Shown here one piece after another: positions 23,201 through 36,699 of a stretch of DNA of 64,000 bases. Under the pieces are notes generated by a model. That model saw only the letters and a list, made by a program, of their open reading frames with translations. It did not search any database and was not told the DNA's origin. Numbering within the stretch: the stretch's first letter is position 1; every line of letters starts with the position of its first letter. The DNA is from Paramecium tetraurelia (taxonomy: Eukaryota > Ciliophora > Oligohymenophorea > Peniculida > Parameciidae), in the NCBI RefSeq assembly GCF_000165425.1, contig NW_001799000.1, positions 186,001-250,000 on the forward strand. Reading direction: 5' to 3'. The translations under genes and the position numbers were made by a program.

Positions 23201-26200
23201 AAATTTGCTCTATCTTAATCTTAAATGAGCAATATTTAAAAGTTTCAATATGTTATCTACAAATATTTGAATACAATACTTTGGTAAGATTCATATAAAA
23301 TCAATGAGCTTGTCAATAGTTCTCCTACTTCTATATATAATTTGAAGAGTTTCAAATTTTCCATTTTTCTTAGAGAGAAGGCTGGTTGATTAATAATATC
23401 AAAATACATGTAGATATTACTAATCGTTAGGTTGCTAACTAAAATATACTTAATACCAGTAATCCAAATAAAAATATCCATTATCGTTATTAATATAGGA
23501 GATTTCATTCTCACTTAATTCTTGGAATTCATTTGTATTATCGTAAAATCCATCAAAAGTCACATTAACTAATATGTTACTTAAATACACAAAGTTAAAT
23601 TGAGTTTATAAAGAAAATTCAATACCAAAGAAACCCTTGAACAGTGATATAACATTAAGGGCAATAACATTCCTAAGTTCTATTCGATTGTAAGTGTTCG
23701 AAGGGATTAAATACAAAAATCCACCATCATAAAGACTGTATGATGTGTTGACTTAAATATCTATAAAGTTCAGAATTAAATTTGAATCCTTTGCCGTAAC
23801 ATAAAATGATCCCCCCCTACTCTCCTTTCCTCCTATAGCCATACTATCTGATATAGATGCATTTGTTATATTAAATTCACTATCTAAAACCAATTCTATC
23901 TTACAAAAGCCTCCTTAAATAGCTTTCGAAGACTATGAGGAAATGTTATTAAGAGTGAGGTATTGAGATTAAATATTAAAAATGCTACCTTCTGATTCAA
24001 TAGGAAACAATTACTCTAAAACTTTTATTGAAGAACTTGAATAAATCATATTTATGTACTAGTATAACCAATCAGCATGTATGTTAGTAAACTAACTTGT
24101 AAAATTGAAAATTAAAATCATTTTTGACTCTAAATAAATTAGGGCAGTAGATGTGTTAGTGATGATATTATTTTAGAATAGAAAATTTGAGAGTTAAATT
24201 TCACTCTAAAATGATAGAAAAGAGATGAGGGATAATTATTCAGAAGTTTTGATAATTTTTTCATAGCTGTTTCCAAAAATATATAAAAAATGAAAATTAT
24301 TAAACAGTATTTTTGAAGCCTTGTTCAATTAAACTTTAAATAAAGATGTTTCATAGATTCCTAATTCTTAAACCAATATGATATTTTAGATAGTAAAATC
24401 AGTTATTTATATTTCCATAAAATTTGAATCATCCTAAATTTTAATCAAATTAGTATTCTATATTTTCAAATTACTGATATCAAAATTATGTAATGAAATA
24501 GCAGTTGAATTGTGGATGTATATTAAATTCTACAAAGATGGTTCAAGGTCAATGTCCAGCTCTTTTTCATGACTAATCCTAGAAATAGATTCCTACCCAA
24601 AAATAATAACATTCCTAACTTTGATGTACTTTGAGTTGATTATATTTATCTGAAAACTGGATTATGCAATTAATGAGCAAACATAATCTTAAAATAATAC
24701 AAACTTTCCTTAAATAATAAATAGAAAATTATTCTAATTCAAATCACTAATCTAATTCAGTTTAGCAATTCTTATATTTGATAATTGCACATTAAAATAG
24801 TAATCATGCTCAATTGTAATTATACTACTATCGGATGTTATTTAGTTCAGTTATAGTTGTGAAATGTAAAAAATTAAGGAATAGGAATTCAATTTGGTAT
24901 TAGCTTAAGTTGAGATTAAACTAGAGTTTATAAATTATGTTTAGGATATTTCGATGTTTTCGAAATGAGCAGGACTGTGTACCAGAAATATATTTGTTTT
25001 GATGAAATTTGTATCTAAAATTGTTATATCTGTAATAATCTAATCGTTAGCTAGATAATTTTTAATCAATTAAAAGTTCTCAAAGTTGCAGCCTAATATT
25101 GAGATTTTAGATAATTCAATGTATTAGAATATTAATTTATTCTATTCTCCTACAATTTAAATCATATCAGAGAATTTCAATGTACAGTTTATAATGGTTA
25201 GATTATTAAACTAAATATAATTAGTGTCGATAATTGGATTTACAAGGTCTACTTATATTATGCTTGTGTTATAGAAGTAACAATTTTTAAATACTACATT
25301 TTCAAACTTTACACTTATGCCTTTTTGTGTTTTATTCTATTTAATGTAAAATAATGGGAATTGTGATATTTAAATGGAATCCAATGTTATAGTGTTAAAT
25401 TCAAGATAATCAATTTCTTTCCAGATGAATAACTATTTAACTATATTCTCTTATAACTATTAGGTCATTGTGATATTTTTAATTATTAGTTAACATCCAT
25501 TAATTGAATTAACTAAGATAATATTCTCACAAAATTGTTGATTGATTGATATCTAAAAATCTTAGATTATTATTTCATCAAAGTAGTAAATATCTAATTT
25601 GTAAGGACAAACCATTTCTACTTTTAATTTTGAATTAATTATCATTTAACTAATATATGATTGACTATAAATTCTATTTTTAATTGGTATCTCAATAAGA
25701 AAACTATCAAAATATTCCACATAAACATCAAAATTTATAGTCACTTTTGAGAAAATAAGGTCGCTTTAGATTGTTGCAAGGGTTAAATAGTTAATGAAAT
25801 TGTAAATAAGTTGCTGATCTTATTTCAAATAGTTTTATAATTTTGGTGTTGGCCTACCAGTAGATTAATCAATAGAAACCTATTCCAAATTAGTCTTGAT
25901 ACAAAACAAGTCATTTGAAGATGATTATTGAGGGTAACAATATGAGCATTAATAAGGACATTTGTAACAGTTGCCATTATATAGAACGATTGTATTTGAG
26001 TTTTCATATGATTAGCACTCTGAGCACTAACCTATATAATACTGCTTACAATAAGGGATCTTGATTTCAATAGAACAATATTTAGTAAACCCAATACTAC
26101 CTTCGCAAATACCATATATTTCTGAATATTAAAAGTAATTAAAGGCCAATTCCAACCTTTTAGATATGGCTTAAATAAATGGCTAAATTTTAGTTATATA

Positions 26201-28656
26201 GTTGTCATTAGAAATTATATAATCAGGAACGCATTCAGTAAATTACTCATTACATTAGTTACATTAACCAAAATTGTTAATATAATATCCCTTTTAGCAC
26301 TAAGTACAAAAAAGTTTTTTTCTAATTGATTAAACGCATTTGATACATGATTTAATATAATCTGTGCAATCAGCTAACTCATACCCTTAAGTGAAATCTT
26401 TAGTTAATGTTGTTAAACAAATTCTATTACCTTTATCATTTAAAAAGTAATCTGAACACTAATCTTAAGTACTTTGTTTTAATTCGCATTTCATTGATTA
26501 AAAATTAAAGATGAAGTTTTCCTCACATAAAGCGCATCCTATTAAGAAATCTTCATTAAGGATTTCTAAAGGAGATGAAATTTAATTGCTATAGAAAGCT
26601 TGGCTAACTAAAGAGGATATTATTATTTCATCTGCATTCAGATATTAGAAGCAGTACTTGCAATTAGGGATTGTACATTCTTAACAACTTTATCTATTTA
26701 ATAATAAGATATCTTTCTTATTTACACATTAAACACACAATTTGATATTTTCATCACAGAGTAAACATTTAGAGCCACAATTGTTTTGCTATTAGATTTC
26801 AATCACTTTTCTTGGTTAACAAATTTGATTTACTTCATCATACCCATATAGACAATACACATAGGCTTATGACCCTAAGTGATTTACGTTAAGTTTATGA
26901 CAATTTTCAAGATTTATTTGAGGATCACAAAAGGCAGAACAGTAATAACATACTTGTAATTCTCCATCACCATAAGTATATAAATTATTTTGGATTAAAT
27001 CAAGTATATCTAAATTTGCTTATATTTGAATATCTGCCCATTCCTTATTAATAATCTCATATTGAATGCATGTACTATTATATATCCAAGTTTTCCAATT
27101 CAATAAGCATTCAATACATATAATATAGCCACTTTACGACTAAGATGGACTAATAATATTAAAGAATGTTACCATCTAATGCATTCTCCGTCATACAAAA
27201 AGTATCCGAAAGCACAAATGACTTATGGATCTATTCTATCGTAACCTTAGATTTCTGAAGTTTACTTATATATAACCTAAACCTAAGGATCCTAGAGCAA
27301 ATCATAACATTAAGTTAAGTTTTATTCCTAAGTCCAAGGCTTACAAAGACAAGTTAATTCATTTTCATCGTATACTCGATTTGAATTTTCATCACACGAA
27401 AGGCAATTATTGTAAAATGGACCATTGCATGTAAAGCATGAGAAATGACAAGGTTTGAAAATGTTAAAATCTTACAAACAAGAATTGAAAATTAAGGATG
27501 CAATTTAACCTTTGATTTCTAAGTTTGAATCTGATTTTGCATTTATAGTTATTTAACCCATAGTTTATGAAAATTATCTGACTTCTTGTATTTCAATAAT
27601 TACGTTCTTATTTAAAACTGGAAAATAAATTTCTAAGCTAAGCATTTCCTTCTAATATTATATTCTAATAAAATGCCAACTATAGATAAAAGTTGGATCA
27701 ACGTGAGTTATTTCTGCTTATTAAATTAATGATTATATGTAGTCGACATTATAATAGTTATATGGAATTTTATAGGAATAATATTTACAATAGATCAAGA
27801 GATCTGAATCACTTTAAAAGTGATAATATATCTACATAGTATTCCTTCCCAAAGAGAATTATTGGTCAATTTCATTTTATGTATCAATAACTAACACTTA
27901 AATCAAGTTGTCAGGATTTATTTAAGTTTCTAATTTATTCCAAAATTATATTTAATATTCCTTATATATCACAACAGGAATGTTAAAGGTATTCAAGTTA
28001 GTAGATACATAATCCTAATATTGTATTGATAAATCTTTCCGTGATTCATAACACTTTCTTGAATATAGATAATCTATTCCTGTTAAATAAGTCTCATTGA
28101 GAACCAAAAACATTATTCCTTGAAATCCCATTAAATCTAATTCATTTTTTCTTCCACCAAATATAAATTTGACGTTAGATTTTTATAAAAAAATATTGTC
28201 AATCTAAACTGTATTCATTTTATCTAAAGTGTAAACCTTTAGTTTAAGTTATAATAGTTCTTCAGAATAAGTAAATATTGTTCCTACTTCTAATCCTTCA
28301 TATTATAAATAATCTTATTCAAATTCGTATACTGTCATTGTACCAGTAAATGTCGACAATATTTTTATCACATGATAAATTTTATCTACATCAGCATCTA
28401 TGGTTTAGTATGCAATTAATGTATACTATTCAAAGAAGGCTGAAAATAGATGGACTTATTATTATGCCATATCAAAGGTTTAGGCTAGATTTATCATCTA
28501 GTTTAAGGGTGTATAGTATGTAAATACACCATACATATTATTATCCTCAATATCTACAATGCTTTAATGAAAGGGATATTAGGATGATAAAAGTTAAACG
28601 GTACAATTGACGATTTGAAATAAGCAAGTTATGATTAGAAAAACTCCTTTAAACAT
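20299..28656 (-). CDS. Giant Cys-rich/repetitive surface protein with C-terminal membrane domain, copy 1
   Basis: About 8.4 kb, several micro-introns, roughly 2,700 aa. The N-terminus is a signal peptide (MFKGVFLIITCLFQIVNC). An N-terminal region with two lectin/LamG-like folds follows, then furin-like Cys-rich repeats (CHFSCFTCNGPFYNNCLSC). Next comes a very long Asn/Ile/Ser-rich region that looks like parallel beta-helix coils, and a second Cys-rich block. The C-terminus has multiple membrane helices and a basic tail (ELSTERRDRIRQLF). It is a clear paralogue of the plus-strand gene at 36700-45092. A cell-surface or adhesive role is inference. I checked the ends and several inner segments, not every intron. 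Confidence 0.7.
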
Positions 28657-28878
28657 TTATCAATGAAGAATTTAATAAATAATTGCAACGATTACTCGGT
28701 AAACGCTATTTAAAACTTAGAGAAGTAAATGATTATGGAAAAATTCATCCTTGGATTAATATACTAATTGAATTTATTAATATTCTCGATTTCAAATAGT
28801 AACAATCAGCTATTAAATTCATCTAATCATCTGCTTAAATAATCAATATATATCAATTAATAATTAATTATTCTTTTA

Positions 28879-30296
28879 ATGGTGCTAGAAGCCCAATTAT
28901 TAATTAAGAATAGATCATCGAATATTGTCATTCCTCCTCCCAATATCAAAAGTATAAGAATGTATCTATTATTAGAATATGCTGATAAGACTGCAGAATA
29001 TGTGGCAAAAAATGGAGCAACATTTGAAGATCTTGTAATGTAAAAAGAGCTGAGTAATCCCAATTTTTGTTTCTTGAGAAGAGATGACCCTTACAGACCA
29101 TATTATGAAAATAAAATTACAGAATTCGCTAGAGGATTGGTGGGTAAGACTTCAATTCTAATTATTATAGCACCAATTTAGGAAGAAGAAGATTAGAAAA
29201 CAAAGCCTGTGCCAAAGAATGAACAACCTAAGAAAGTCGTAAAGGCTCCTCCTAATGATTAATATACTGTAGAATAACCAAGGAATTTGTCAGCTTTAGA
29301 TTTAGATATTATTAAGCATACAGCCATTTTCATTGCTAAGAATGGTAAGAAATTTTTGGTTGCCTTGACAGAAAGAGAAAAAATGAATCCTTAGTATGAT
29401 TTTTTAAAGCCTACTCATGATTTATTTCAATTCTTTTCAAATTTGGTGGATGCTTATACTAAATGCTTACAACCAAAAAAGGAAGAAATCGATAGATTGT
29501 TGACATATGTGTAGGATAGACAGGTAATATATTAAAGATGTCAAGAAAAATTTGAGTACGAGATTTATTTGAAAGAAGAAAAAGATAGAAAGCAATAACA
29601 GGATGAGGATGAGAAATGTAATACTTTTTATAATTATATGCTAGAATAAATGGCAATGATTGATTGGAATGACTTTACAATTTGTGAAACTATCGACTTC
29701 GCAGAGGATGATAGAATAGACAAGGTTTATGAGAAGGGAATCTAAAGATTTGATAAAATGGACTTCAAAGGTGCTGATTAAGCATAATTTTGTAATATGG
29801 TTGTCTATTTTTAGAGTAATAGCAAAACCTAGTATAGACAGGACAAGTTGTATCTAGAATCATTAATAATCCATAACAACCAAAAGAAAAATAAATCATA
29901 ACTTTAAATTCAACTTTATAAAAGGCAGGTCAATAAGGGGATAGCAGTGCCCCCATAATTTAAAATTATCAAAGACCCACTACTTAAAATGAATTAGTCC
30001 TAATAAAATGTGAAATTTGCGGAAAGAATTTTCCAAAGAATTAAATCAATGAACATATTCAATTAGAATTATAAGACCCTCGTTATAGTGAGATAAAGAA
30101 GGAAATAAATGAGAGAAGCAAAACAACAACCTTATAACCAGGTAATATGATTGCTGAACATTTGTCATAACTAAAAAAGAAGAGACCAGACATTTTTGAG
30201 GAAGATCATAGAAAGCCACCACCACCTCCACCTCCTTAATAAAGACCATAGCCTCCAAGACCAGCTCCTCCTCCCCCACCTCCTCCTCCAAAATGA
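28879..30296 (+). CDS. Splicing factor 3A subunit 1 (SF3A1/Prp21)
   Basis: 437 aa after four introns (24, 27, 27 and 26 nt). Two SURP modules are present: DKTAEYVAKNGATFEDLV with NPNFCFLRRDDPYRPYY, and HTAIFIAKNGKKFLVAL with NPQYDFLKPTHDLFQFF. Next come the DWNDFTICETIDF segment and the C-terminal QINEHIQLELQDPRY ... DIFEE block typical of SF3A1, ending in a polyproline tail. The usual C-terminal ubiquitin-like domain is absent, so this is a short form. It is part of U2 snRNP and helps define the branch point. ATG 28879 is chosen because the in-frame upstream ATG (28729) would add only low-complexity hydrophobic residues. Its stop is 35 bp from that of the convergent neighbour. Confidence 0.9.
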
Positions 30297-30331
30297 AATT
30301 ATTAATAATTTTTACATGATAAAATAATTGC

Positions 30332-31522
30332 TCAATCAAACAAGTTTCTATTGTATTCGTTTGTATCGAAAAATAACTACCCACATTCTGAGTCAATTTA
30401 AATTCTTAATTGATTTTTGACGACTAAACAGAGATTAATTTTCTTGGTCTTTGAATAAACTGGACTTTAGTATGATAAACTGGTATAAAAGTTGGATCTC
30501 TCAGTCAATTCTTCAAATAGAAATCCAACACCATCATGAATAAGTTTGACAGATATTTCTTTTTACAACTTTAAAACTTTATTAAGTAAAATTGATCCCT
30601 TAAGATCAAAAATGATGATTGGTTCATGTTTAATATTCTACTCCTAAGGTTATAAAATGATATAATTTTCTGCATTTTTAATCAATAAGGTATTATCATA
30701 CTAATTTATCAGGTTTTTGGTTATGAAATTATCATTTAAAGCTTTATTTTCTTTGTTGAAAATGTCTACTACTTTTATTTTATAAGTAGGACTCAAGATG
30801 ATTTCCATCTCCTTTGATAAATAGAATTCTTATTGTTTCTCGTTTTAATTGATTTTAAATAAGGGTGAATATTGAATAATTGGATCTAAAGGTTCTAAAG
30901 TTATTATATTTTGTTGTTGATCAACAGTGATTGTTAAGTAATTTTTCAAGATTTTTAAATATTCAAATTAATTTAACTCTGGGATCTTCTTCAGCAATTT
31001 CTGTGTACTTAACGAATGAATGAATATTTCTTCATCGCAAATATCTTTGAATATTAATGTAATGCAAGCAACATAATCGATATCATTGTCTAATAGGAAT
31101 GAGCTTGCAGTAAAATTAACGGGAATTTTGCTATGAGCTACATCTTGACTATTGATAAAGCCAGTGGCTGATATGTCTTGACTCTCTAGATTTTTGAAGT
31201 ATTATGGTAATTGGGTAAATTTTTTAGCAAATATATTTTACAATTTTGATTTTTGCGATTGTCTAATCAGCTTAAAAAAGCCTTATTCCACCAAATTATC
31301 TTGATTACTCACAAATTAAGCAAACTTATCTAAATATTTTGTTATAAACTCTCGATTTTATTAATTTAATAGAATTTTGCTCTATGCTTGAGGAATTGAT
31401 GCATAAATTTATTCTTTTCTTTCATTTAATTTCGATATTAATGATTTATTCCGTGATATAGCTATCTATTAATAAATCAAATCTATGATATCTTTAATTT
31501 CTTTATAGAAATCCGAATCCAT
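30332..31522 (-). CDS. Hypothetical protein, single exon
   Basis: 396 aa with no intron. N-terminal third is helical and charged (ERKEQIYASIPQAQSKILL); the rest is mixed beta/alpha with Ile, Leu and Asn. No motif or family was recognised. The C-terminus DSECGQLFFDTNEYNRNLFD ends 35 bp from SF3A1. A 396-codon frame without TGA in such AT-rich DNA makes a real gene very likely. Confidence 0.7.
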
Positions 31523-31891
31523 ATTTTAAAATAATATTTTATTGCTTAATAGGATTTTATAATTTATAGCGTCGAAATATTGCAATAAATTAGTTCAAAA
31601 CTACAAAACCAAGAATCCTCTATAGAATTTCAAGTAATTTAAATAAAGACTAGACCTAAATCCATTAAAATCATAGTGATGTGATTATAAGAATAAAAAT
31701 GACATACAAAATAAAATATCAAATATTTATATGGTAGTATTCTATGATCAGTATTTTTGGTTACTATGTTTTGTATTAGAAAGGCTTTTTAGCAGATTAT
31801 CTAACTAAATTAGGATCAAAAGGTTTCTTAGGTGTTGAGGGCCTGACAAGTCTTGAATTCATAAATCGTTAAAAAAATATTTAAAATAAAA
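31523..31891. other. Divergent intergenic region with an unexplained open stretch
   Basis: This separates the hypothetical gene (minus) from the kelch-phosphatase gene (plus) and should hold both promoters. From ATG 31744 a plus frame reads codon-like sequence (KGFLADYLTKLGSKGFLGV) up to the start of the phosphatase gene, in another frame. It may be an extra 5' exon or chance. Confidence 0.35.
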
Positions 31892-34466
31892 ATGGAAAGT
31901 GTGAATTTTGCAGGAGATAATCCTCAGCCTCGCTTTGGTCACACCATTTGTGCCATAGCTCCTAATAAGATAGCATTATTTGGAGGTATATTTTGAGTAA
32001 AGATTTAAAAGGCGCTGTTGGTGATACTGGAAGGTATGTAATAACAGGAGATGTGTATATTGGAGATATAATTTAAAAAAAATGGAAGCGAGTTGAAGCT
32101 AGTGGAAATGTACCAACTAATAGAGCAGCTCATTAAGCATCAGCTATTGAATTAAATCAAATGATTATATTCGGAGGAGCAGTAGGAGGTGGTGGTTTAG
32201 CAGATGATAACTTATATGTATTTGAATTAAGAGAAGACACTGGAACTTGGGTTACAGTTCCTGTGATTGGAACGACACCAGGAAGAAGATATGGTCATAC
32301 TATGGTGCTTATTAAGCCATATTTGATAGTGTTTGGTGGAAACACAGGACAAGAACCTGTTAATGATGTTTGGAGTTTTAATTTAGAGAAATCACCTTAT
32401 TCATGGCAAAAATTAGAGTGCTCATCTGAATAACCTGTTGTAAGAGTTTATCATTCTGCTGGATTGTGTTCAACAGGTTCTGCCAATGGGATGATGGTCG
32501 CATTTGGAGGTCGCACAAGTGATCAAAGTGCTTTAAATGATACTTGGGGCTTAAGAAGACATCGTGATGGAAGGTGGGATTGGGTGAGAGCTCCTTATAG
32601 ATCATAAACAGATTAGCCGGCTTAACGATATTAACACTCAACTTTATTTTTAGGAACATTAATGTTAGTGATTGGAGGCAGGTCTAATAATGTGGGAGAG
32701 ACTTTGCCTTTTGAAATCTATGATACTGAAACATCTGATTGGTATAAATTTTAACCAATTCAGAGATTCAGACACTCTTCATGGTTGGTGGAACAATTTT
32801 TATATCTTCATGGAGGGTTTGATTCCGATCAACCAAACATTCCAACTGAGGGCATTCTAAGAATTGATTTAAATAAGAGATTCGCTTAAACTCCTCAATT
32901 ACTAAAACAAATGAACACCATAAAATCTGATTAATCATTCACTTAATCTTTTAATCCTAAACCTTCTCATCCTTTGGCTTAAACCTAAGATTAATTTAAA
33001 AAAACAAATTAATAAGCTTCAACTCAATAAAAAAGTAATAGTTCCTTCATATTTAGATTAAAATCCTTATCAACAAGTGAGAGTTTCAAGTGCGGCTAAT
33101 AAAAACATTAGATTGGCTAATTAAGCTTTGGTAGCTATGACTTATGGTCCAGAAGAAGATATAACTAATCAAGTCAAGAAAGTACCAATAGATAAATTAT
33201 AAGACGAACATAAAAAATTAGGACCAGGATTTCATGATCCAAATTCTTAAAATAAATCATAAATTTTAGATTAGTTATATTAACCATTTATGTAGAATCT
33301 ATTAATACCCAAAGATTATTCATAGATCCCTCCAAACTCTAATTTATTAACAGGTATTAAAAAGGAAATGATAATTAAATTATGTGATGAAGTTTAAAGA
33401 ATTCTAGAAAAAGAGCCTAACTTATTGAGGTTGAGAAGACCAATCAAAATTTATGGGAATTTGAATGGTTAATATCTTGATCTAATGAGATTTTTTGATC
33501 ACTTCAAAGCTCCATATGATAATCTATACAATGGAGACATCGATTCTTAAGACTACTTATTTTTGGGGGATTATGTAGACAGAGGTTCAAGATCTCTGGA
33601 AATCATTTTACTTTTGTTTACATTAAAAATTAAATATTCTGATCAAATTCATTTACTTCGAGGACATCACGAGGATCCTAAAATAAATAAAATTTTTGGT
33701 TTTGCTGATGAATGTTTTATAAAATTTGGTGAAGATATCACGGATCCAAATAGCATTTACTAAAGAATAAATAGAGTGTTTTAATATCTACCATTAGCTG
33801 CAGTTATCGAAGAAAAAATCTTTTGTGTGCATGGTGGTATTGGCTAAACTATGAGAACTATCGATGAGATTGAATTGATATAAAAGCCGTTGGAAATAGT
33901 TCATGATCCTAAGACTGTACTTTATCATCTCTATTTAAGTATTAATAAAAAATAGCATTGGAACTTCTCTGGTCTGATCCATGTTTATAAGAAGATGAAT
34001 TAGAGAATACACCCAATCCAGAAAGGGATATATTTTAAAATAAATAGATTTCCAGATTTGGAACAAATAGAATTAATAAATTTCTATAAGAGAATTCTCT
34101 AAATATGATCATACGATCACATGAACCAACTATGGAAGGATTTGAAAGTTAGAATAATAATGTAATCACCATATTCTCATGTCCCAATTATGGAGGCAAT
34201 CAACCTTAATGTAAAGGATGTAAGATATTTTTAATATCTGCAAAGCAATTTTGACGATTTCGAAAAGAGGTGAAATTATACCTAAAGTAATATTACCTGC
34301 TGCTCCGGTTTAAGAATAAAGATGGATGGATTTGGAGGAACCAATCTCAAGAAAGAAAGGATTTGCCAATTACCTAGTTATATCTCATGAAGAAGCTTAA
34401 TTGAGAAAACGACCACCAACTCCACCTAGATAGAAAAGACCTTCGTCATAAAAATAATTCAAATGA
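31892..34466 (+). CDS. Kelch-domain PP1-like phosphatase (PPKL/BSL type) with degenerate active site
   Basis: 827 aa. The N-terminal kelch propeller (blades [55 protein letters not shown]) is followed by a linker and a C-terminal PPP phosphatase domain ([38 protein letters not shown]). This is the plant BSU1/BSL and apicomplexan PPKL architecture. Metal ligands are altered: GDxHG reads GNLNG and RGNHE reads RGHHE, while the GDYVDRG aspartate and the later histidines (VHGG, RSHE) remain. Loss of activity is predicted. Introns are 26, 22, 17 and 26 nt; the first and last end in AAAG, and the 17-nt one is unusually short but fits the frame. Confidence 0.85.
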
Positions 34467-34601
34467 TTTATATTTGTAAAATTTTGATATATTCATATTA
34501 TACCATATTACTTTTTGCAACTATCTTTAGATTATAATCTAATACATTTAAATCAATAAAAGCATATAGAAATATTTTATATTAGGTTTGATTAATAATA
34601 T

Positions 34602-36472
34602 TCAATTGTAAAAGAAATCTTTATATGACCTTAGCTATTCGTCCTCTTAAGCTAAGGATAAAAATTTAACTTTAGTTGGCTTATTCTCTGGAATCAATTG
34701 CTATTTAATTTCTTTCATCTTCTCCTCTAATATTAAATATCAAAATTACGCTTTCTTCTTTCAAAATCTTCTTCAAATTTTCTTAGAGAATCTTCTGAAG
34801 CTTCATAAACAACTTTAGTTGAATGAGATTGACCCGTAAGTTGAATTAATTGTATCTATTCCATAGTTTCTTTGTTATTAGACTCAATTTTATTAACTTA
34901 TTCTTATTATTTCTTTTTCTAAACCTTCTGTGTGTAAGTATCCTCTGAAAAACTCTACATATATCCATCAAGCTTTTATGTGAACTTCTTCTCCTTTTAT
35001 TTCACCTCAATGATTTCTTCAATTTTTGGTATTTCATCTATTAAAGGACTTTAGTATCCAATAGGTTTAGTAACCTCTAGAATTTCCTATTGATTATTCT
35101 CAGCCTTAACTTCATTCAATTCTTAGGATAATTACTTTTCGCTTTCAATTTGTGGAAGTATTACTTCTAATACTTTTTCTTTAGCAGTGTCTACTAATTT
35201 TAATGCTTTTTTTAAAGATTTTACATGAGATTCCTTTTATTGTAATTGCATATCAATTTCTTCATTATTTAAAATTTGAGTCTCTGTATTCTTAACATTA
35301 TCATTCGACTTAATTTCTTAATCTAATGCTGGTTTATTTTTCTTCTAAATTTCATCTTTCTTAACTTGCTTTTGTTTTTATTCCTTTTAATTACTTGAAT
35401 TCTTTTTAATTAGTTCTTTAATTGTTTATTATTAAATTTAAGGTTTCTTTTTTAAAGCATCTTGAAGTAAAGTTAATTATAATTCAAAATCAACTGAAGA
35501 TTATTATTATTTCTTGTCTTTTGAACTCCAGAAATATTCATCATCCTCTTCTTCCTCACCTAAATCATCTGAAATTGATTCCTCTATAATATTGTCATTA
35601 AGCTTTTATTAACATTCTTCTAGATCTTCTACATTTTATGGTTCTAATTCTTCTGAAATTTAAATAGATTGCTCAGTCTCTTCCTCTTTTGTATTTGAAT
35701 TTTGATCAAAAAATGTTTTCTATAAATGAATATAATTGTTACCAAATCTGTCAATGATTCTTCAATTTTCTACTTTGCTTGTCCACTACTTTATTAAACC
35801 TCAATAAATAATATTTTATAAATACTTGGTGTAAATGATAATGACCTAGTTTAACCTTAACTGCTGACTCTTCCACTAAATTTTGGAGTATCAACATTTG
35901 CATCAAATTAGAGATTGCTTCCAACAATCAAACAAATGCCTATAGCTGTTTGTTATACATCATTTGTATTGATTGATAAATTGGCTTATGTATTACTATT
36001 CTCATTTATTGAAATATTAACAAATCCATTATGATGATAACCTACAAGGAAGGCTATAGCATTTGGCTTAGTTTAAAATTATGGATATTTGAATATTGCT
36101 TGTTGAGTTGCTCTGTAATTTGAACAGTTTATATAAACATCGTCGTCTGTAGTTGCTAAATATCTGTAAGTTGCATTCAAAGAGACAGCACTAAAAAATT
36201 GGATAATGAAATCATGCTAGGTAACATTTTTCACCTTTGCAAATAGAGCTGTTGTGGATGTATGTTCTACTAAGGCTATGGCTACTTAAGGAGGTTTTGC
36301 GAATGGAGTATCAAATCGAACTAGCTAGGATTTAATAAGAAAATACTTGATTATAAATTTGAGATCCTTTTGCCTCCTCAAATTAAATAACTCCTATTTC
36401 TAACTCACTTGTTGCATTTGCATTTATAGAATTGCAAATGAAAATAAGTGTTATTATGATGAACTTTTTCAT
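34602..36472 (-). CDS. Secreted H-type-lectin-like domain fused to long charged coiled coil
   Basis: 600 aa with three introns (22, 23 and 23 nt). A signal peptide (MKKFIIITLIFICNSINA) is followed by a region (residues about 20-230) resembling H-type lectin modules: LVRFDTPFAKPPQVAIALV, VKNVTQHDFIIQFFS and the hallmark YRYLAT. A second similar half follows (AIAFLVGYHHNGFVNISI). The remaining 350 residues are Glu/Lys/Gln-rich coiled coil with an acidic stretch (GEEEEDDEYFW). H-lectins bind GalNAc-type glycans in other eukaryotes; ciliates have many. The role here (surface coat, adhesion) is inference. Confidence 0.6.
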
Positions 36473-36699
36473 ATAATTAAAATAAAAACGAATTTATTAA
36501 ATAATATATTTTTATTAATTTTGTTCAATTCAACGAGCATACTTGACTGAACTCTCTCTTATCTGTATAATCCAAGTTAAGTGATAGATATCAAGACTTT
36601 AAATGCAACATTTTAAAATTTTGGATGACATCTAAAAAAGGATTTTATTTCACTTTATATATGATAAAAATAAACACTACTTATTGATTCTTAAATATA

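Noticed and set aside
28729-28878. Upstream in-frame ATG for SF3A1
   Set aside because: It adds 50 residues of low-complexity Leu/Ile/Asn not found in the family; ATG 28879 gives the expected N-terminus.
30046-30396. Minus-strand ORF of 116 codons
   Set aside because: Shadow of the SF3A1 C-terminus; the true minus gene nearby is in another frame and ends at 30332.
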